A stretch of DNA of 64,000 nt from an uncultured Dehalococcoidia bacterium (GTDB lineage Bacteria > Chloroflexota > Dehalococcoidia > Lucifugimonadales > Australimonadaceae), in the NCBI GenBank assembly GCA_958295525.1, contig OY282355.1, positions 1,339,504-1,403,503 of the forward strand, in the 5' to 3' direction. A model generated the notes under the pieces. That model made no database searches. It saw nothing but the letters and a program-made list of their open reading frames with translations, and was not told the DNA's origin. Position numbers and translations under genes: made by a program. Positions 54,820 to 63,612 of this stretch are shown here, one piece after another. Numbering within the stretch: position 1 is the first letter of the stretch; each line of letters begins with the position of its first letter.

Positions 54820-56457
54820 CTACACCAGCCGCGCGCGCCGCCGCTTGCGCTCCGGCTGCGCGAAATCGCGCTCCGCCTCGGCGACGCGCAGCGGGCGGTT
54901 GTCCCACGGCGTTTCGCCGTAGCCGCGCATACGCCGGTCCAAGTCCGCCATCGTGCCGTTGTTCTTCATCGTGTTGTGCCAGTGGCAGAGCAACTGCAGA
55001 TTGTCGTCCACGTCCGGCCCGCCCTTCGAGACCGGCACGATGTGGTCCATTGAGAAATGCTTCTTGGCGAGCGGCTCCGCGTCCGCGTTGCACTTCCCGC
55101 CCTGCATTTCGTAGAGTTTGTCCTTGATGTCCGCCGACCGGCGGCGCAAACGCTGCTCCAAGTCCGTGCGCTTCGGAATGTCGCCGCCGATCAGAACACG
55201 GTCGTCGTCGGGCCCCTCGTACTCCAGCGTGAGATGCCGAACTTCGCCCGTGTGCGTTACGTTCGCGCTCTCCTTGCCTCTCTCCTTGAGTCCGATGTCC
55301 CGCCGCTGCAGACGCCGCAGCACAAGTTCGTAGGCGAGCGGGCTGACGTCTATTCCGATCCAGCGCCGCTTCTCGGGCAACTCCGCATTCTTGAGGTTCG
55401 TCATCGTCTCAGCGGCGACGCACGCCGTCGCGCATCCGCAGAACGGATCGAGCACGACGTCGCCGGGATTCGTGGACGCGCGAATGATGCGCTCCAGCAG
55501 CGCAAGCGGCTTCTGCGTCGGGTAGCCCGTGCGCTCCTTCCGGCTCGGTATCGAGACGTCCGTCCAAACATCGTCTAAGTCAATCCCGTTCATTTCATCA
55601 AGGTAGCGGATGAACTGTGGGAACTTCCCGCCCTTCGCCAGGTACATACGCCCTTCCGCGTCCAGGCGCGCCCAGCCTTCCGTTGTCGTCTCGCCATCCT
55701 TCCTACCCCGAGGAACGCGCCAGTGCCGGTTGGCGGGCGGCTCGTAGACCACGCCTCTGAACGTTGCGGGCTGTCCGCTGTCGCCGTGGACGGTGGCCCC
55801 GTCAGCGTACAATGGAGACAAGGCGTAGTACCGCCCTGCCTTCTTATCCAACTGGTAGCCTCCGGGTATCTCGCTTGCCCCGAACGGCCGCACTGCCTGT
55901 TCTTTATTGAACGTCCACTTGACTTTGGAGTAGGCCAATATGACATCGTGGTTGCTGCCGTACCGGGTGGTCAACGCATTCTTGCTATGCGTCCGCCGCC
56001 ACACGATCTCGTTGCGGAAATTCGCTGCCCCGAACACGGAGTCCATCACGCCCTTGAGGTAGTGGCTCGCCGTCGGGTCGCAGTGCAGGTAGATTGAGCC
56101 GGAGGGCTTCAGGACGCGCCGCATCTCGATCAGGCGCACCGCCATAAACGTCAGGTAGCCCTGCATCGCCTCGCCGTGAATCAACCCCGCCGACCTGATC
56201 AGCAGGTTGAGCGAGGCGTGGCTCTCCTCGATGGAGTCCACCCACTCATCCTTCGCGTCGTCCATCGTCCACTCGTCGCGGAACGCGCCCTGTATCGGGT
56301 TGCCGTACTGCTTGTTGCTGTTGAAGGGCGGATCGAGGTAGATGAGGTCAACGCAGTCGCTGTTGATCCTGCGCAGCACGTCGAGGTTGTCCCCTGTGTA
56401 GATTGCGCTCGTGGGGACGTTCAACTCTGGGAGTTGCAGTTGGGGCTCGCCGGTCAT
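54820..56457 (-). CDS. DNA methyltransferase fused to HNH endonuclease, convergent paralogue
   Basis: 545 aa. The same layout as its neighbour: IYTGDNLDVLRRINSDCVDLIYLDPPFNSN near residue 20-50, DPFCGCATACVAAE near 330, and HNH FSMDHIVPVSKGGPDVDDNLQLLCHWHN near 475. The middle part (target-recognition region) diverges strongly from the paralogue, so the two probably recognise different DNA sites. The start is set at 56457, just before the conserved block; an upstream extension to 56613 is Arg/Pro-rich and unlike the paralogue. Confidence 0.85.
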   Translation of the reverse strand: MTGEPQLQLPELNVPTSAIYTGDNLDVLRRINSDCVDLIYLDPPFNSNKQYGNPIQGAFRDEWTMDDAKDEWVDSIEESHASLNLLIRSAGLIHGEAMQGYLTFMAVRLIEMRRVLKPSGSIYLHCDPTASHYLKGVMDSVFGAANFRNEIVWRRTHSKNALTTRYGSNHDVILAYSKVKWTFNKEQAVRPFGASEIPGGYQLDKKAGRYYALSPLYADGATVHGDSGQPATFRGVVYEPPANRHWRVPRGRKDGETTTEGWARLDAEGRMYLAKGGKFPQFIRYLDEMNGIDLDDVWTDVSIPSRKERTGYPTQKPLALLERIIRASTNPGDVVLDPFCGCATACVAAETMTNLKNAELPEKRRWIGIDVSPLAYELVLRRLQRRDIGLKERGKESANVTHTGEVRHLTLEYEGPDDDRVLIGGDIPKRTDLEQRLRRRSADIKDKLYEMQGGKCNADAEPLAKKHFSMDHIVPVSKGGPDVDDNLQLLCHWHNTMKNNGTMADLDRRMRGYGETPWDNRPLRVAEAERDFAQPERKRRRARLV

Positions 56458-56599
56458 CGCGCCCGGCCCCGGCGCGCCGTCGCTGCCGGAGACGGAGGGA
56501 GCGGCCAGGAGCGAGGGCGAGGCGAACGGTCGGCGCGAACCGCAACGCGGCAACGCCTCGCCGTCGCAAGCAACCGTCGCAGAGCCATAGCGCCGAAGA

Positions 56600-56775
56600 A
56601 CCCCCTGCAGCACGCGGACGAAGTTACGTGCTACGGTGCCTTCGGCTCCACGAGTGAATCCGCAGGGGGCGCGCGGCGTTTCGACCGCGCGCCATGCGAA
56701 TCACTCATTCGGAGCTCGCAAGAGCGCCGCACGCGCCGCAGGGCGCGTATAGATGTGCCGAGGCACCGTAGCGCC
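56600..56775. other. Structured intergenic region, candidate RNA or regulatory element
   Basis: Between the second methyltransferase-HNH gene and the uORF: CCCCCTGC/GCAGGGGG (56601-56608, 56662-56669), GCTACGGTGCCT/AGGCACCGTAGC (56630-56641, 56761-56772), and a strong hairpin GGCGCGCGG/CCGCGCGCC (56668-56676, 56685-56693) flanked by near-complementary GAGTGAATC/GAATCACTC. These could form one folded element, but the arms partly compete. The remaining sequence to 56896 shows nothing else. Confidence 0.4.
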
Positions 56776-56874
56776 TCTACTCTTACCTAATACGGCGGGG
56801 ATAGTCAATAGCCGGGTGTCGCGCAAGGGCGCCCTTGCGCCCCCGAGCCTTCCGAACGGCGCAGGCGCAAGGGC

Positions 56875-56902
56875 TTGCAATCGGCGCCCCAAGCGCTACA
56901 CT
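56875..56902 (+). promoter_or_regulatory. Promoter of the ATPase operon, leaderless-type
   Basis: TTGCAA (56875-56880), 16-nt spacer, TACACT (56897-56902), then 6 nt to ATG 56909. The transcript should start at the short upstream ORF. Confidence 0.55.
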
Positions 56903-56908
56903 CTCCCT

Positions 56909-56971
56909 ATGACGATCACGGAGCAACCCCCGCAGGAGCGGCCCGCGGGCGAGCGCAAGGGCTGCAACTAG
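56909..56971 (+). CDS. 20-codon leader ORF before the AAA ATPase
   Basis: MTITEQPPQERPAGERKGCN, ending TAG at 56971, 11 nt before the ATPase ATG. Its ATG lies 6 nt after a -10 box, so it would be the first codon of a leaderless mRNA. It may serve to load ribosomes or to regulate the downstream ATPase by coupling. Confidence 0.4.
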   Translation: MTITEQPPQERPAGERKGCN

Positions 56972-56982
56972 CGAGACGAGAG

Positions 56983-58332
56983 ATGATCACACGCATCGCG
57001 CTTAGTGGGTTCAAGTCGTTCGATGGGCTCGATTATTCGTTCGCCCCGATGCAAGCGCTCGTCGGCGTCAACGCGGCGGGCAAATCCAATGTCTTCGACG
57101 CGCTGCTTCTGCTGCGGCAAACCGCCCAGCAGGACCTGATGTCGGCGTTCGCCGTGGGCCGCGGCGACGTTCAGGAGTATTTCACGCAGACAGCGAACGA
57201 CTACGCGGAGCAGATGAAGATCGAGGTCGATCTGCTGCTTCCACGCAAGATCCAAGACGATTGGGGTGGGAAGGCACCGATAAAATTCAACCGGCTGACC
57301 TACTCCATCGCCATCCGCCGTCAGACTGATCAGTCAGGGCGTATGACGCTTGCGGTTGAACGCGAGGAACTTAAGCCCATCAAACGCAACGACGACCATT
57401 GGGCAAAGACTTACCTTGCGAGAGACCCTGAAGGATGGATCCCAACCCTCACTGGCGGACGTTCCGCGCCGTTCATTTCAACTAATAGATCAGGCGACAT
57501 TCTGCTGCACCAGGACGGACACGGAGGAAAACAAACACGCGCTCCTGGTCCAACACGCTCAATTCTTTCCGGCGTTTCCAACGCGGAATTCCCGCACGCC
57601 CTAGCGGTCAAGCAGGCGCTTGGCAAGATAACGTTGCTGCAACTCGACCCGAACCGTATGCGAAACCCGTCGTCCTTTAACGCTCCAGAAACGCTCGACC
57701 CCGGAGGCGAAAACCTGGCATCCACGCTCGCAAGGCTGGATCGAGACGCGCCCCGTTCGCTCAGGGACATCAGCACGGAGGTCGGCGCGGTCGTAGAAGG
57801 TTTCGGAAGTCTGCACGTCGATAAAGACGACAGCCACAGGCTCTACACCATCTGGGCGCGGCAAGGAGAAGAAGAGCATTCCGCTCAGGTTCTGAGCGAC
57901 GGGACGCTGCGAATCATCGCGCTCGCCGCCCTGAAGTACGACCCGCTGTATGGCGGAACGCTCCTTTTCGAGGAGCCGGAGAACGGCGTGCATCCGAGCA
58001 GATTAGGAAGAATCGCCTCGTTGTTGAAGGCGTTGCCTTCCAACTTGAGCGTGGACGGTCCTTATGCGTGGCCGCGCCAAGTCATCGTCAACACGCACTC
58101 CCCGAAGTTTATGGCTGAGGTGATGGACGAGGATCTGGCGCTCGTTATGCCTGTGAGCGCCATCGCGGACCGCAAGAAAGCGCGCCGCTCCAGACTGATG
58201 TCCGTAAAAACGAATTTTATGCCGCTGACCAACGACGAATCGGAGGCTATAGTCGCACGTCACGAAATCGAGCGGATGTTGGAGACGGAGGCGCTCGACC
58301 TCGCGCGCCGAACTCTCCGGGCAGTTTCCTGA
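56983..58332 (+). CDS. AAA ATPase, OLD/AriA-like
   Basis: 449 aa. An ABC/SMC-type ATPase of the AAA_21 group: ITRIALSGFKSFDGLDY head, Walker A GVNAAGKSNVFDAL, Q-loop region, SDGTLRIIALAAL (signature-like), Walker B LLFEEPENGVHP, and IVNTHSPKFM as the H-loop. Such ATPases sense or translocate on DNA and drive a TOPRIM partner in OLD/Gabija/PARIS-type defence systems. The next gene, 1 nt downstream, encodes a DUF4276 protein, a plausible partner. Start ATG 56983 follows GAGACGAGAG. Confidence 0.82.
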   Translation: MITRIALSGFKSFDGLDYSFAPMQALVGVNAAGKSNVFDALLLLRQTAQQDLMSAFAVGRGDVQEYFTQTANDYAEQMKIEVDLLLPRKIQDDWGGKAPIKFNRLTYSIAIRRQTDQSGRMTLAVEREELKPIKRNDDHWAKTYLARDPEGWIPTLTGGRSAPFISTNRSGDILLHQDGHGGKQTRAPGPTRSILSGVSNAEFPHALAVKQALGKITLLQLDPNRMRNPSSFNAPETLDPGGENLASTLARLDRDAPRSLRDISTEVGAVVEGFGSLHVDKDDSHRLYTIWARQGEEEHSAQVLSDGTLRIIALAALKYDPLYGGTLLFEEPENGVHPSRLGRIASLLKALPSNLSVDGPYAWPRQVIVNTHSPKFMAEVMDEDLALVMPVSAIADRKKARRSRLMSVKTNFMPLTNDESEAIVARHEIERMLETEALDLARRTLRAVS

Positions 58333-58333
58333 T

Positions 58334-58990
58334 ATGCCGCAACAGGTCGTTATAGCGTTCTGCGGCGAGGGCAAGACCGACCATTACGCGCTCCCTCATC
58401 TTCTGCGCCGTGTCGTGGAGGACATTCTGATCTCCCGAAACGCCGCTTTCGAAGTTGTTCAGCCTCTGGACTACCGGCTTTCCGAACTCAACGGGCAAGG
58501 CGTGGCGAATCAGTACCCTATGCTTGCAAGCAGGGCGGCGGGAGCGCATCTGATCTGCGTTCACCACGATGCAGGGAATCTCTCGCTCCAAGAGCGCCGA
58601 AGGCAGAATTTCGAGCAGGGGGTCGCCGCCGTCGCGGTGCACGGAGGGAGGCGGAGCCCCGTGTTCATCCCCGTCATCCCCGTGCAGGAAATGGAGGCGT
58701 GGCTTCTTGTGGACGCTAGCGCGGTTAAGAACATCATCGGCGACATTCCTGCTGAAGCGGGTCTCTCATCAAAGCCTCAAGAGATCGAAGCGCTGCTCGA
58801 CCCCAAGAGCGTGCTTGATGCGATCATCAGGGCGCAGACCCGTAAAATGTCAGAACGCTCCGTTCTACTGGAGGCGCTCGCCGGAGAATTGGACTTGCAG
58901 GCGCTCTCCGCTCTTCCCGCCGTCCAGTCGCTGCGCCGCGAATTGGAAGAGGGTCTGACGCGGCAGGGATTTCTGCGCCCCGAATCCTAG
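58334..58990 (+). CDS. DUF4276-family TOPRIM-like protein, partner of the AAA ATPase
   Basis: 218 aa. FCGEGKTDHYALPHLL at the N-terminus (Glu of a TOPRIM-like fold), LICVHHDAGN with the DxD-like acidic region, then IPVIPVQEMEAWLLVD match DUF4276. The fold resembles the TOPRIM nuclease or toxin half of OLD-type systems. It starts 1 nt after the ATPase stop, strongly suggesting a complex. By analogy with the AriA-AriB pair it may be the effector, but this is inference; no known effector substrate is implied. Confidence 0.75.
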   Translation: MPQQVVIAFCGEGKTDHYALPHLLRRVVEDILISRNAAFEVVQPLDYRLSELNGQGVANQYPMLASRAAGAHLICVHHDAGNLSLQERRRQNFEQGVAAVAVHGGRRSPVFIPVIPVQEMEAWLLVDASAVKNIIGDIPAEAGLSSKPQEIEALLDPKSVLDAIIRAQTRKMSERSVLLEALAGELDLQALSALPAVQSLRRELEEGLTRQGFLRPES

Positions 58991-59030
58991 AACGAGAGCC
59001 CGGCTCCCGCCCCCTCCTCCCTCGCCCTAG

Positions 59031-59036
59031 TACACT
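59031..59036 (+). promoter_or_regulatory. -10 box of the mutase gene, leaderless-type
   Basis: TACACT followed by ACCCCT and ATG 59043, exactly the 6-nt spacing seen at prfB and the leader ORF. No Shine-Dalgarno. Confidence 0.6.
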
Positions 59037-59042
59037 ACCCCT

Positions 59043-60695
59043 ATGACCGACGCCGAACGCAGCCGATGGGAGCGCGAGACCTACGAGCCCGCCGTCCGGC
59101 GCGCGCCGGAGCGCAAGCCCGCCTTCCGCACGGAGTCCGGCATCGAGGCCGCCCCGCTCTACGGCCCGCGCGGCGCCGATGCGGACGCCTACGCGGAGCG
59201 TCTCGGCTACCCGGGGGAGTATCCGTTCACGCGGGGCGTCCACCCCACGATGCACCGCGGGCGGCTCTGGACAATGCGCCAGTACGCGGGCTTCTCCACC
59301 CCGGAGGACTCCAACGCCCGCTACCGCTTTCTTCTTTCGCAAGGGCAGACCGGCCTGTCGGTCGCGTTCGACCTGCCGACGCAGACGGGCTACGACGCCG
59401 ATCACGAGATGGCGCGCGCCGAAATCGGCAAGGTCGGCGTGCCCGTGTCCAGCCTCGCCGATATGGACGCGCTCTTCGACGGCATTCCGCTGGCGGACGT
59501 CACCACGTCGATGACGATCAACGCCACCGCGCCGATGCTGCTCGCGCTCTATCTGGCGGTGGCGCGGAAGCAGGGCGCGGCGCTCGCGGAGATCGGCGGC
59601 ACCACGCAGAACGACGTCCTCAAGGAGTACATCGCGCGCGGCACGCACGTCTTTCCGCCGGGGCCGTCGCTGCGTTTGGCGACGGATATGTTCGCCTATT
59701 GCGCGGCGGAGGTTCCGCGTTGGAACACGATCAGCATCAGCGGCTACCATATGCGCGAGGCGGGGGCGACGGCCCCGCAGGAGGTCGCGTTCACGCTGGC
59801 CAACGGCGTCGCCTACGCGCAGGCGGCGGTGGACGCCGGGCTGGACGTGGACGCTTTCGCCGGACGCCTTTCGTTCTTTTTCGCGTCGCACAACAACCTG
59901 TTCGAGGAGGCGGCGAAGTTCCGCGCGGCGCGGCGCATGTGGGCGGCGATTATGCGCCGCCGCTTCGAGGCGAAAGAGCCGAGGTCGTGGATGCTGCGCT
60001 TCCATACGCAGACCGCCGGCGTGACGCTGCAGGCGCAGCAGCCCGAAGTGAACGTCGTCCGCGCGACGGTGCAGGCGCTCGCGGCGGTCCTCGGCGGCGC
60101 GCAGTCGCTCCACGTCAATTCGAAGGACGAGGCGCTGGGGCTGCCCACTGAGGAGTCGGCCACGCTCGCGCTCCGCACGCAGCAGACGCTGGCCAACGAA
60201 TCCGGCGTGGCCGACGCTATTGACCCGCTGGGCGGCTCGTACTACGTGGAGCATCTGACCGACGTCATCGAGGCGCAGGCGTGGGAATACATCGAGCGCA
60301 TTGACGCGATGGGCGGCGCGGTCGCGGCGGTGGAGGCGGGCTTCCAGCGCGGCGAGATCGAGGAAGCCGCGCACCGCCACTTCCAGATGGTCGAGAGCGG
60401 CGAGCGCGTCATCGTCGGCGTCAACGCCTTCACGTCGGACGCCGAGGAGCGCATCGCCTTGCAGACCATTCCGCCGGAGGCTGCGGAGCGCCAGATCGCC
60501 CGCCTCGAGCGCGTGCGCCGCGAGCGCGACGCATCCGCGAGCGAGGCCGCCCTGCGGCGCCTTTCCGAAGCGGCGCGCTCGCCTTCCGAGAATCTGATGC
60601 CGCCGATTCTGGAGTGCGTCGAGTCCTACGCCACGCTTGGCGAGATATGCGACGCCCTGCGCGACGTCTTCGGCGTCTTCCGTCCACCGGAGTAG
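59043..60695 (+). CDS. Methylmalonyl-CoA mutase-type large subunit (catalytic part)
   Basis: 550 aa. The adenosylcobalamin-dependent mutase barrel: [64 protein letters not shown] and [14 protein letters not shown] are present. The C-terminal B12-binding domain (DxHxxG) is absent, so it needs a separate small subunit, not in this window. The enzyme interconverts methylmalonyl-CoA and succinyl-CoA or acts on a related acyl-CoA such as isobutyryl- or ethylmalonyl-CoA; sequence alone does not decide. A TACACT box ends 6 nt before the ATG. Confidence 0.92.
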   Translation: MTDAERSRWERETYEPAVRRAPERKPAFRTESGIEAAPLYGPRGADADAYAERLGYPGEYPFTRGVHPTMHRGRLWTMRQYAGFSTPEDSNARYRFLLSQGQTGLSVAFDLPTQTGYDADHEMARAEIGKVGVPVSSLADMDALFDGIPLADVTTSMTINATAPMLLALYLAVARKQGAALAEIGGTTQNDVLKEYIARGTHVFPPGPSLRLATDMFAYCAAEVPRWNTISISGYHMREAGATAPQEVAFTLANGVAYAQAAVDAGLDVDAFAGRLSFFFASHNNLFEEAAKFRAARRMWAAIMRRRFEAKEPRSWMLRFHTQTAGVTLQAQQPEVNVVRATVQALAAVLGGAQSLHVNSKDEALGLPTEESATLALRTQQTLANESGVADAIDPLGGSYYVEHLTDVIEAQAWEYIERIDAMGGAVAAVEAGFQRGEIEEAAHRHFQMVESGERVIVGVNAFTSDAEERIALQTIPPEAAERQIARLERVRRERDASASEAALRRLSEAARSPSENLMPPILECVESYATLGEICDALRDVFGVFRPPE

Positions 60696-60781
60696 GCCGC
60701 CGGAGTAGGATTGCATCAGCGCTTCGGCAGCGGAGCGAACGCTAACCGCAAGCGCTAACCGTAAACCGAAGGAGACAACCA

Positions 60782-61549
60782 ATGCCGCGTATGACGATTG
60801 CCGATTTGCAGAGGATGAAGGACGACGGACGGAAGATCGCCGCCGGGGTCTGCTACGACGTGCAGATGACGCGCATTCTGGAGCGCGCGGGCGTGGATCT
60901 GCTCTCCGTCGGCGACAGCGTGAGCCGGACGTTCCTCGGAATGGAGAGCGAGGACGAGTTCTCTCTGGACGCGATGCTGCTGTTCGGGAAAGCGGTGAGC
61001 CGCGTCGCGGAGCGCGCCGTCGTCAACGTGGATATGCCGACCGCCGTCTGCGGCGCGGGGCCGTCCGCAGTCGCGGAGGCGGCGCGGCGCATCCGCGAGG
61101 AGACGGGCGCGGATATGACGAAGGTGGACATCCGCACGCAGGAAGAAGCGCTGTTCGACTGCGTGCTCGCCGTCGTTGAATCCGGCCTCCCCGTCTACCC
61201 GCAGATCGGCTTTCCCGTGGGGGAGCCGCGCCACGGCGGGCCGGAGACGCGGGAGCACGTAATGAAGTGGGCGAACGCCGTTCAAGACGCGGGCGCGGTG
61301 ATGATAGACCTCACGAACGTGACGCTGGACATCTACGCGGAGGCGTCGGCTGCAATGCGCGTCCCCGTCATCGGCGGGCAGACGGGGCCGGAGTCGGACG
61401 GGCGGATATACGTGAGTTACGCCCTGGCGGGCTACCGCGCCGATACGATAGACCGCGCGGACGATGCGCCAAGCGCGGCGCGCTACATCTACGACGTCGC
61501 GCGGGATGCGGTGGCCGCCGTCCACGCCGGAACGTGGCGCGCCCCATAG
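60782..61549 (+). CDS. PanB-like (ketopantoate hydroxymethyltransferase superfamily) protein
   Basis: 255 aa. A TIM barrel of the PanB/PEP-mutase group: VDLLSVGDSVSRTFLGM (metal Asp of VGDS), VVNVDMPTA (second metal Asp), and PVIGGQTGPESDGRIYV near the end. In PanB the metal Glu lies in a KIEGG-like motif and the catalytic Glu in LVLE; here these regions read TKVDIRTQ and VMIDLTN, so neither Glu is conserved. It may not be a pantothenate enzyme. AAGGAGA precedes the ATG. It follows the mutase by 86 nt and may be cotranscribed. Confidence 0.75.
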   Translation: MPRMTIADLQRMKDDGRKIAAGVCYDVQMTRILERAGVDLLSVGDSVSRTFLGMESEDEFSLDAMLLFGKAVSRVAERAVVNVDMPTAVCGAGPSAVAEAARRIREETGADMTKVDIRTQEEALFDCVLAVVESGLPVYPQIGFPVGEPRHGGPETREHVMKWANAVQDAGAVMIDLTNVTLDIYAEASAAMRVPVIGGQTGPESDGRIYVSYALAGYRADTIDRADDAPSAARYIYDVARDAVAAVHAGTWRAP

Positions 61550-61559
61550 GGATCTTCCC

Positions 61560-61607
61560 GCTGACAGGTCGGACAGGACAATAGCGGGAACCGGAGGCGC
61601 GAGCGCA
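61560..61607. terminator. Hairpin after the PanB-like gene
   Basis: TTCCCGCT and AGCGGGAA form an 8-bp stem about 10 nt after the stop codon, followed by GC-rich sequence without a U-run. It is a weak candidate for a terminator or message end. Confidence 0.3.
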
Positions 61608-61674
61608 AGCGCGAGGCCGCTGCGGAACGGCCATAGCGTAGAATGAGCCCGTTGGAGAGAGCATTGGAGGAGAC

Positions 61675-62349
61675 GTGGCGCGCTACTACCCTGCGTTCCT
61701 GAACGTCGACGGACTGCGGGCGGTCGTCGTCGGCGGCGGAGCCGTCGCGGAGCGGAAGGCCGCGCAGTTGCTCGCGTCGGGCGCGGACGTGACGCTCGTG
61801 AGCCCCGATGCGACGCCGGAACTGGAGCGTTTGGCCGGCGAAGGGCGCGTCCGCCTGATCCGGCGCGCCTACGCTCCGGGCGACCTCGCCGGGGCATGGC
61901 TCGCCGTCGCGGCGACGGACGACGCCGAAACGCAGCGCAACGTCCGCGATGAGGCCAGCCGGGAGAAGACGCTGCTCAACGTCGTGGACGCGCCCGACCT
62001 CTGCGGTTTCATCGCGCCGTCCATCGTCGAGCGCGGGCCGGTCACCGTCGCGGTCTCCACCGGCGGGGAGAGCCCGGCGCTCGCCCGCAGACTGCGCGAA
62101 CTGATGGGCGGCGAGCGCGGCGCCCAAGGCTCCGGCGGCGAGCCGTTCTGCCGGTGCCTCCAGTGGGCGGACGCCGCGGAAGACCTGGCGGCGGTTCGGG
62201 CGGAGTTGCGGGCGGAAGGGAAGAGCGCCTCGCCGGAGGCGTGGCAAGAGGCGATGGACGAGGAGTTGCTGCGTCTGTCGCTCGCGGGCAAGAGCGAGGA
62301 GGCGCGCCGCCGTCTGCGGGCGGCGCTGCCGGAGCGCGGAGAGGCGTAG
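61675..62349 (+). CDS. Precorrin-2 dehydrogenase / sirohydrochlorin ferrochelatase-type (Met8/CysG N-domain)
   Basis: 224 aa. LNVDGLRAVVVGGGAVAERKAAQLLASGADVTLVSP is the NAD-binding Rossmann core of Met8/CysG-N, and LLNVVDAPDLCGFIAPSIVERGPVTVAVSTGGESPALAR is the dehydrogenase signature. The C-terminal part is helical and lacks the methyltransferase domain of full CysG. It makes sirohydrochlorin or siroheme from precorrin-2. GTG start with GGAGGAG. TAGAAT (61639-61644) is the likely -10. It lies 3 nt before hemA in the same operon. Confidence 0.92.
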   Translation: MARYYPAFLNVDGLRAVVVGGGAVAERKAAQLLASGADVTLVSPDATPELERLAGEGRVRLIRRAYAPGDLAGAWLAVAATDDAETQRNVRDEASREKTLLNVVDAPDLCGFIAPSIVERGPVTVAVSTGGESPALARRLRELMGGERGAQGSGGEPFCRCLQWADAAEDLAAVRAELRAEGKSASPEAWQEAMDEELLRLSLAGKSEEARRRLRAALPERGEA

Positions 62350-62352
62350 GCG

Positions 62353-63600
62353 ATGCGGATCGTGCTGACGGGCGTGAGCCGCCGCGCCGCGCCCCTGGAT
62401 GTCCGCGAGGAGCTGAGCGTCACGAGCGAAACGCTCCCGGCGGCGTTGGACGCGCTGCAGGAGCACGCGGGGCGCGGCGTGATCGTCGGCACCTGCAACC
62501 GCATGGAGGTCTACACGCTCGCGCCGACCGCCAAGCGGGGCGCGGCGGCCATCGAGCGGTTCATCGAGGCGCACTTCCGGGTGGACGCGAGCGAGCGCCG
62601 CCCTCATCTCCGCACGCTGGAGCAGGACGAGGCCGTGGAGCACCTCTTCCGCGTGGCGTCCGGGCTGGAGTCTCAGATCATCGGCGAGTCCGAGGTTTTG
62701 GGACAGGTGCGGGACGCTTTCAGCGCGGCGAGGCGGCGAGGCGGCGCGGGCGGGGCGCTGGCGCATCTGTTTCACAGCGCGCTCCGAACCGGCAAGCGGG
62801 CGCGAACGGAGACGGCGATAGGCCGCAACGCGCTTTCGGCGAGCCGCGCGTGCGCCGCCCTTGCGCGCCGCGCGCTGGGGTCGTTGGAAGGCGCCCGCGT
62901 TCTGATCATCGGCGCAGGCGAGGCGTCGCGGCTTGCGGGCGTTGCGCTGCGCGACGCCGGCGCGGGAGAGATCGTCGTCGCAAACCGGACGCCCGCGAAC
63001 GCGGCGGCGCTGGCGCGGGAACTCGATGCGGAAATCGCCCCGCTCAACGACCTCGCGGCGCTGCTTGCGAACGCCGACGTTGCCGTAACGGCGACCGCCG
63101 CGCCGGACTTCGTCATCGGCAGGGACGTCGCCGCGGAGGCTGCGGCGCGGCGCGGGGGCAGGCCGCTCGTGATAATGGACCTGGCCGTTCCGCGCGACGT
63201 CGACCCGTCGGCGGAAGAAGCGGAAGGCGTCCGCCTCTTCACGCTGGACGACTTGGACGCGCTGACGGAAGCGAACCGGCTGGAGCGTCAGGCCGAGGCG
63301 GCCCGCGTGGAGGAGATCGTCGCCGAGGAGACGGCGCGGTTCCGCGAGTGGTGGAAGGCGCGGGCGGTGACGCCCACGATCGCGGCGATGCGCCTCGAAG
63401 CCGAGCGTCTGCGCGCCGCCGAGACCTCCCGGACGCTGGCGCGGATGACCGGCCTCTCCGACGAGGATGCGGAGCGCGTCGAGAAGATGACGAAAGCGCT
63501 GGTGAAGAAGATGCTGCACCATCCGACGAGCCGTCTGCACGCCCGCAACGATGAGTCGCTGACGCAATCCGCCCGCGAACTCTTCGGGCTGGACGAGTAG
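62353..63600 (+). CDS. hemA: Glutamyl-tRNA reductase
   Basis: 415 aa. It reduces glutamyl-tRNA to glutamate-1-semialdehyde, the first step of C5 tetrapyrrole synthesis. GTCNRMEVY contains the catalytic Cys; FRVASGLESQIIGESEVLGQVRDAF, the NADPH site VLIIGAGEASRLA, and PRDVDPSAEEAEGVRLFTLDDL are all present, and the C-terminal dimerisation helix is complete. It is translationally close to the upstream siroheme gene (3 nt) and hemC (12 nt). Confidence 0.96.
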   Translation: MRIVLTGVSRRAAPLDVREELSVTSETLPAALDALQEHAGRGVIVGTCNRMEVYTLAPTAKRGAAAIERFIEAHFRVDASERRPHLRTLEQDEAVEHLFRVASGLESQIIGESEVLGQVRDAFSAARRRGGAGGALAHLFHSALRTGKRARTETAIGRNALSASRACAALARRALGSLEGARVLIIGAGEASRLAGVALRDAGAGEIVVANRTPANAAALARELDAEIAPLNDLAALLANADVAVTATAAPDFVIGRDVAAEAAARRGGRPLVIMDLAVPRDVDPSAEEAEGVRLFTLDDLDALTEANRLERQAEAARVEEIVAEETARFREWWKARAVTPTIAAMRLEAERLRAAETSRTLARMTGLSDEDAERVEKMTKALVKKMLHHPTSRLHARNDESLTQSARELFGLDE

Positions 63601-63612
63601 CGCGGGGCCGCC

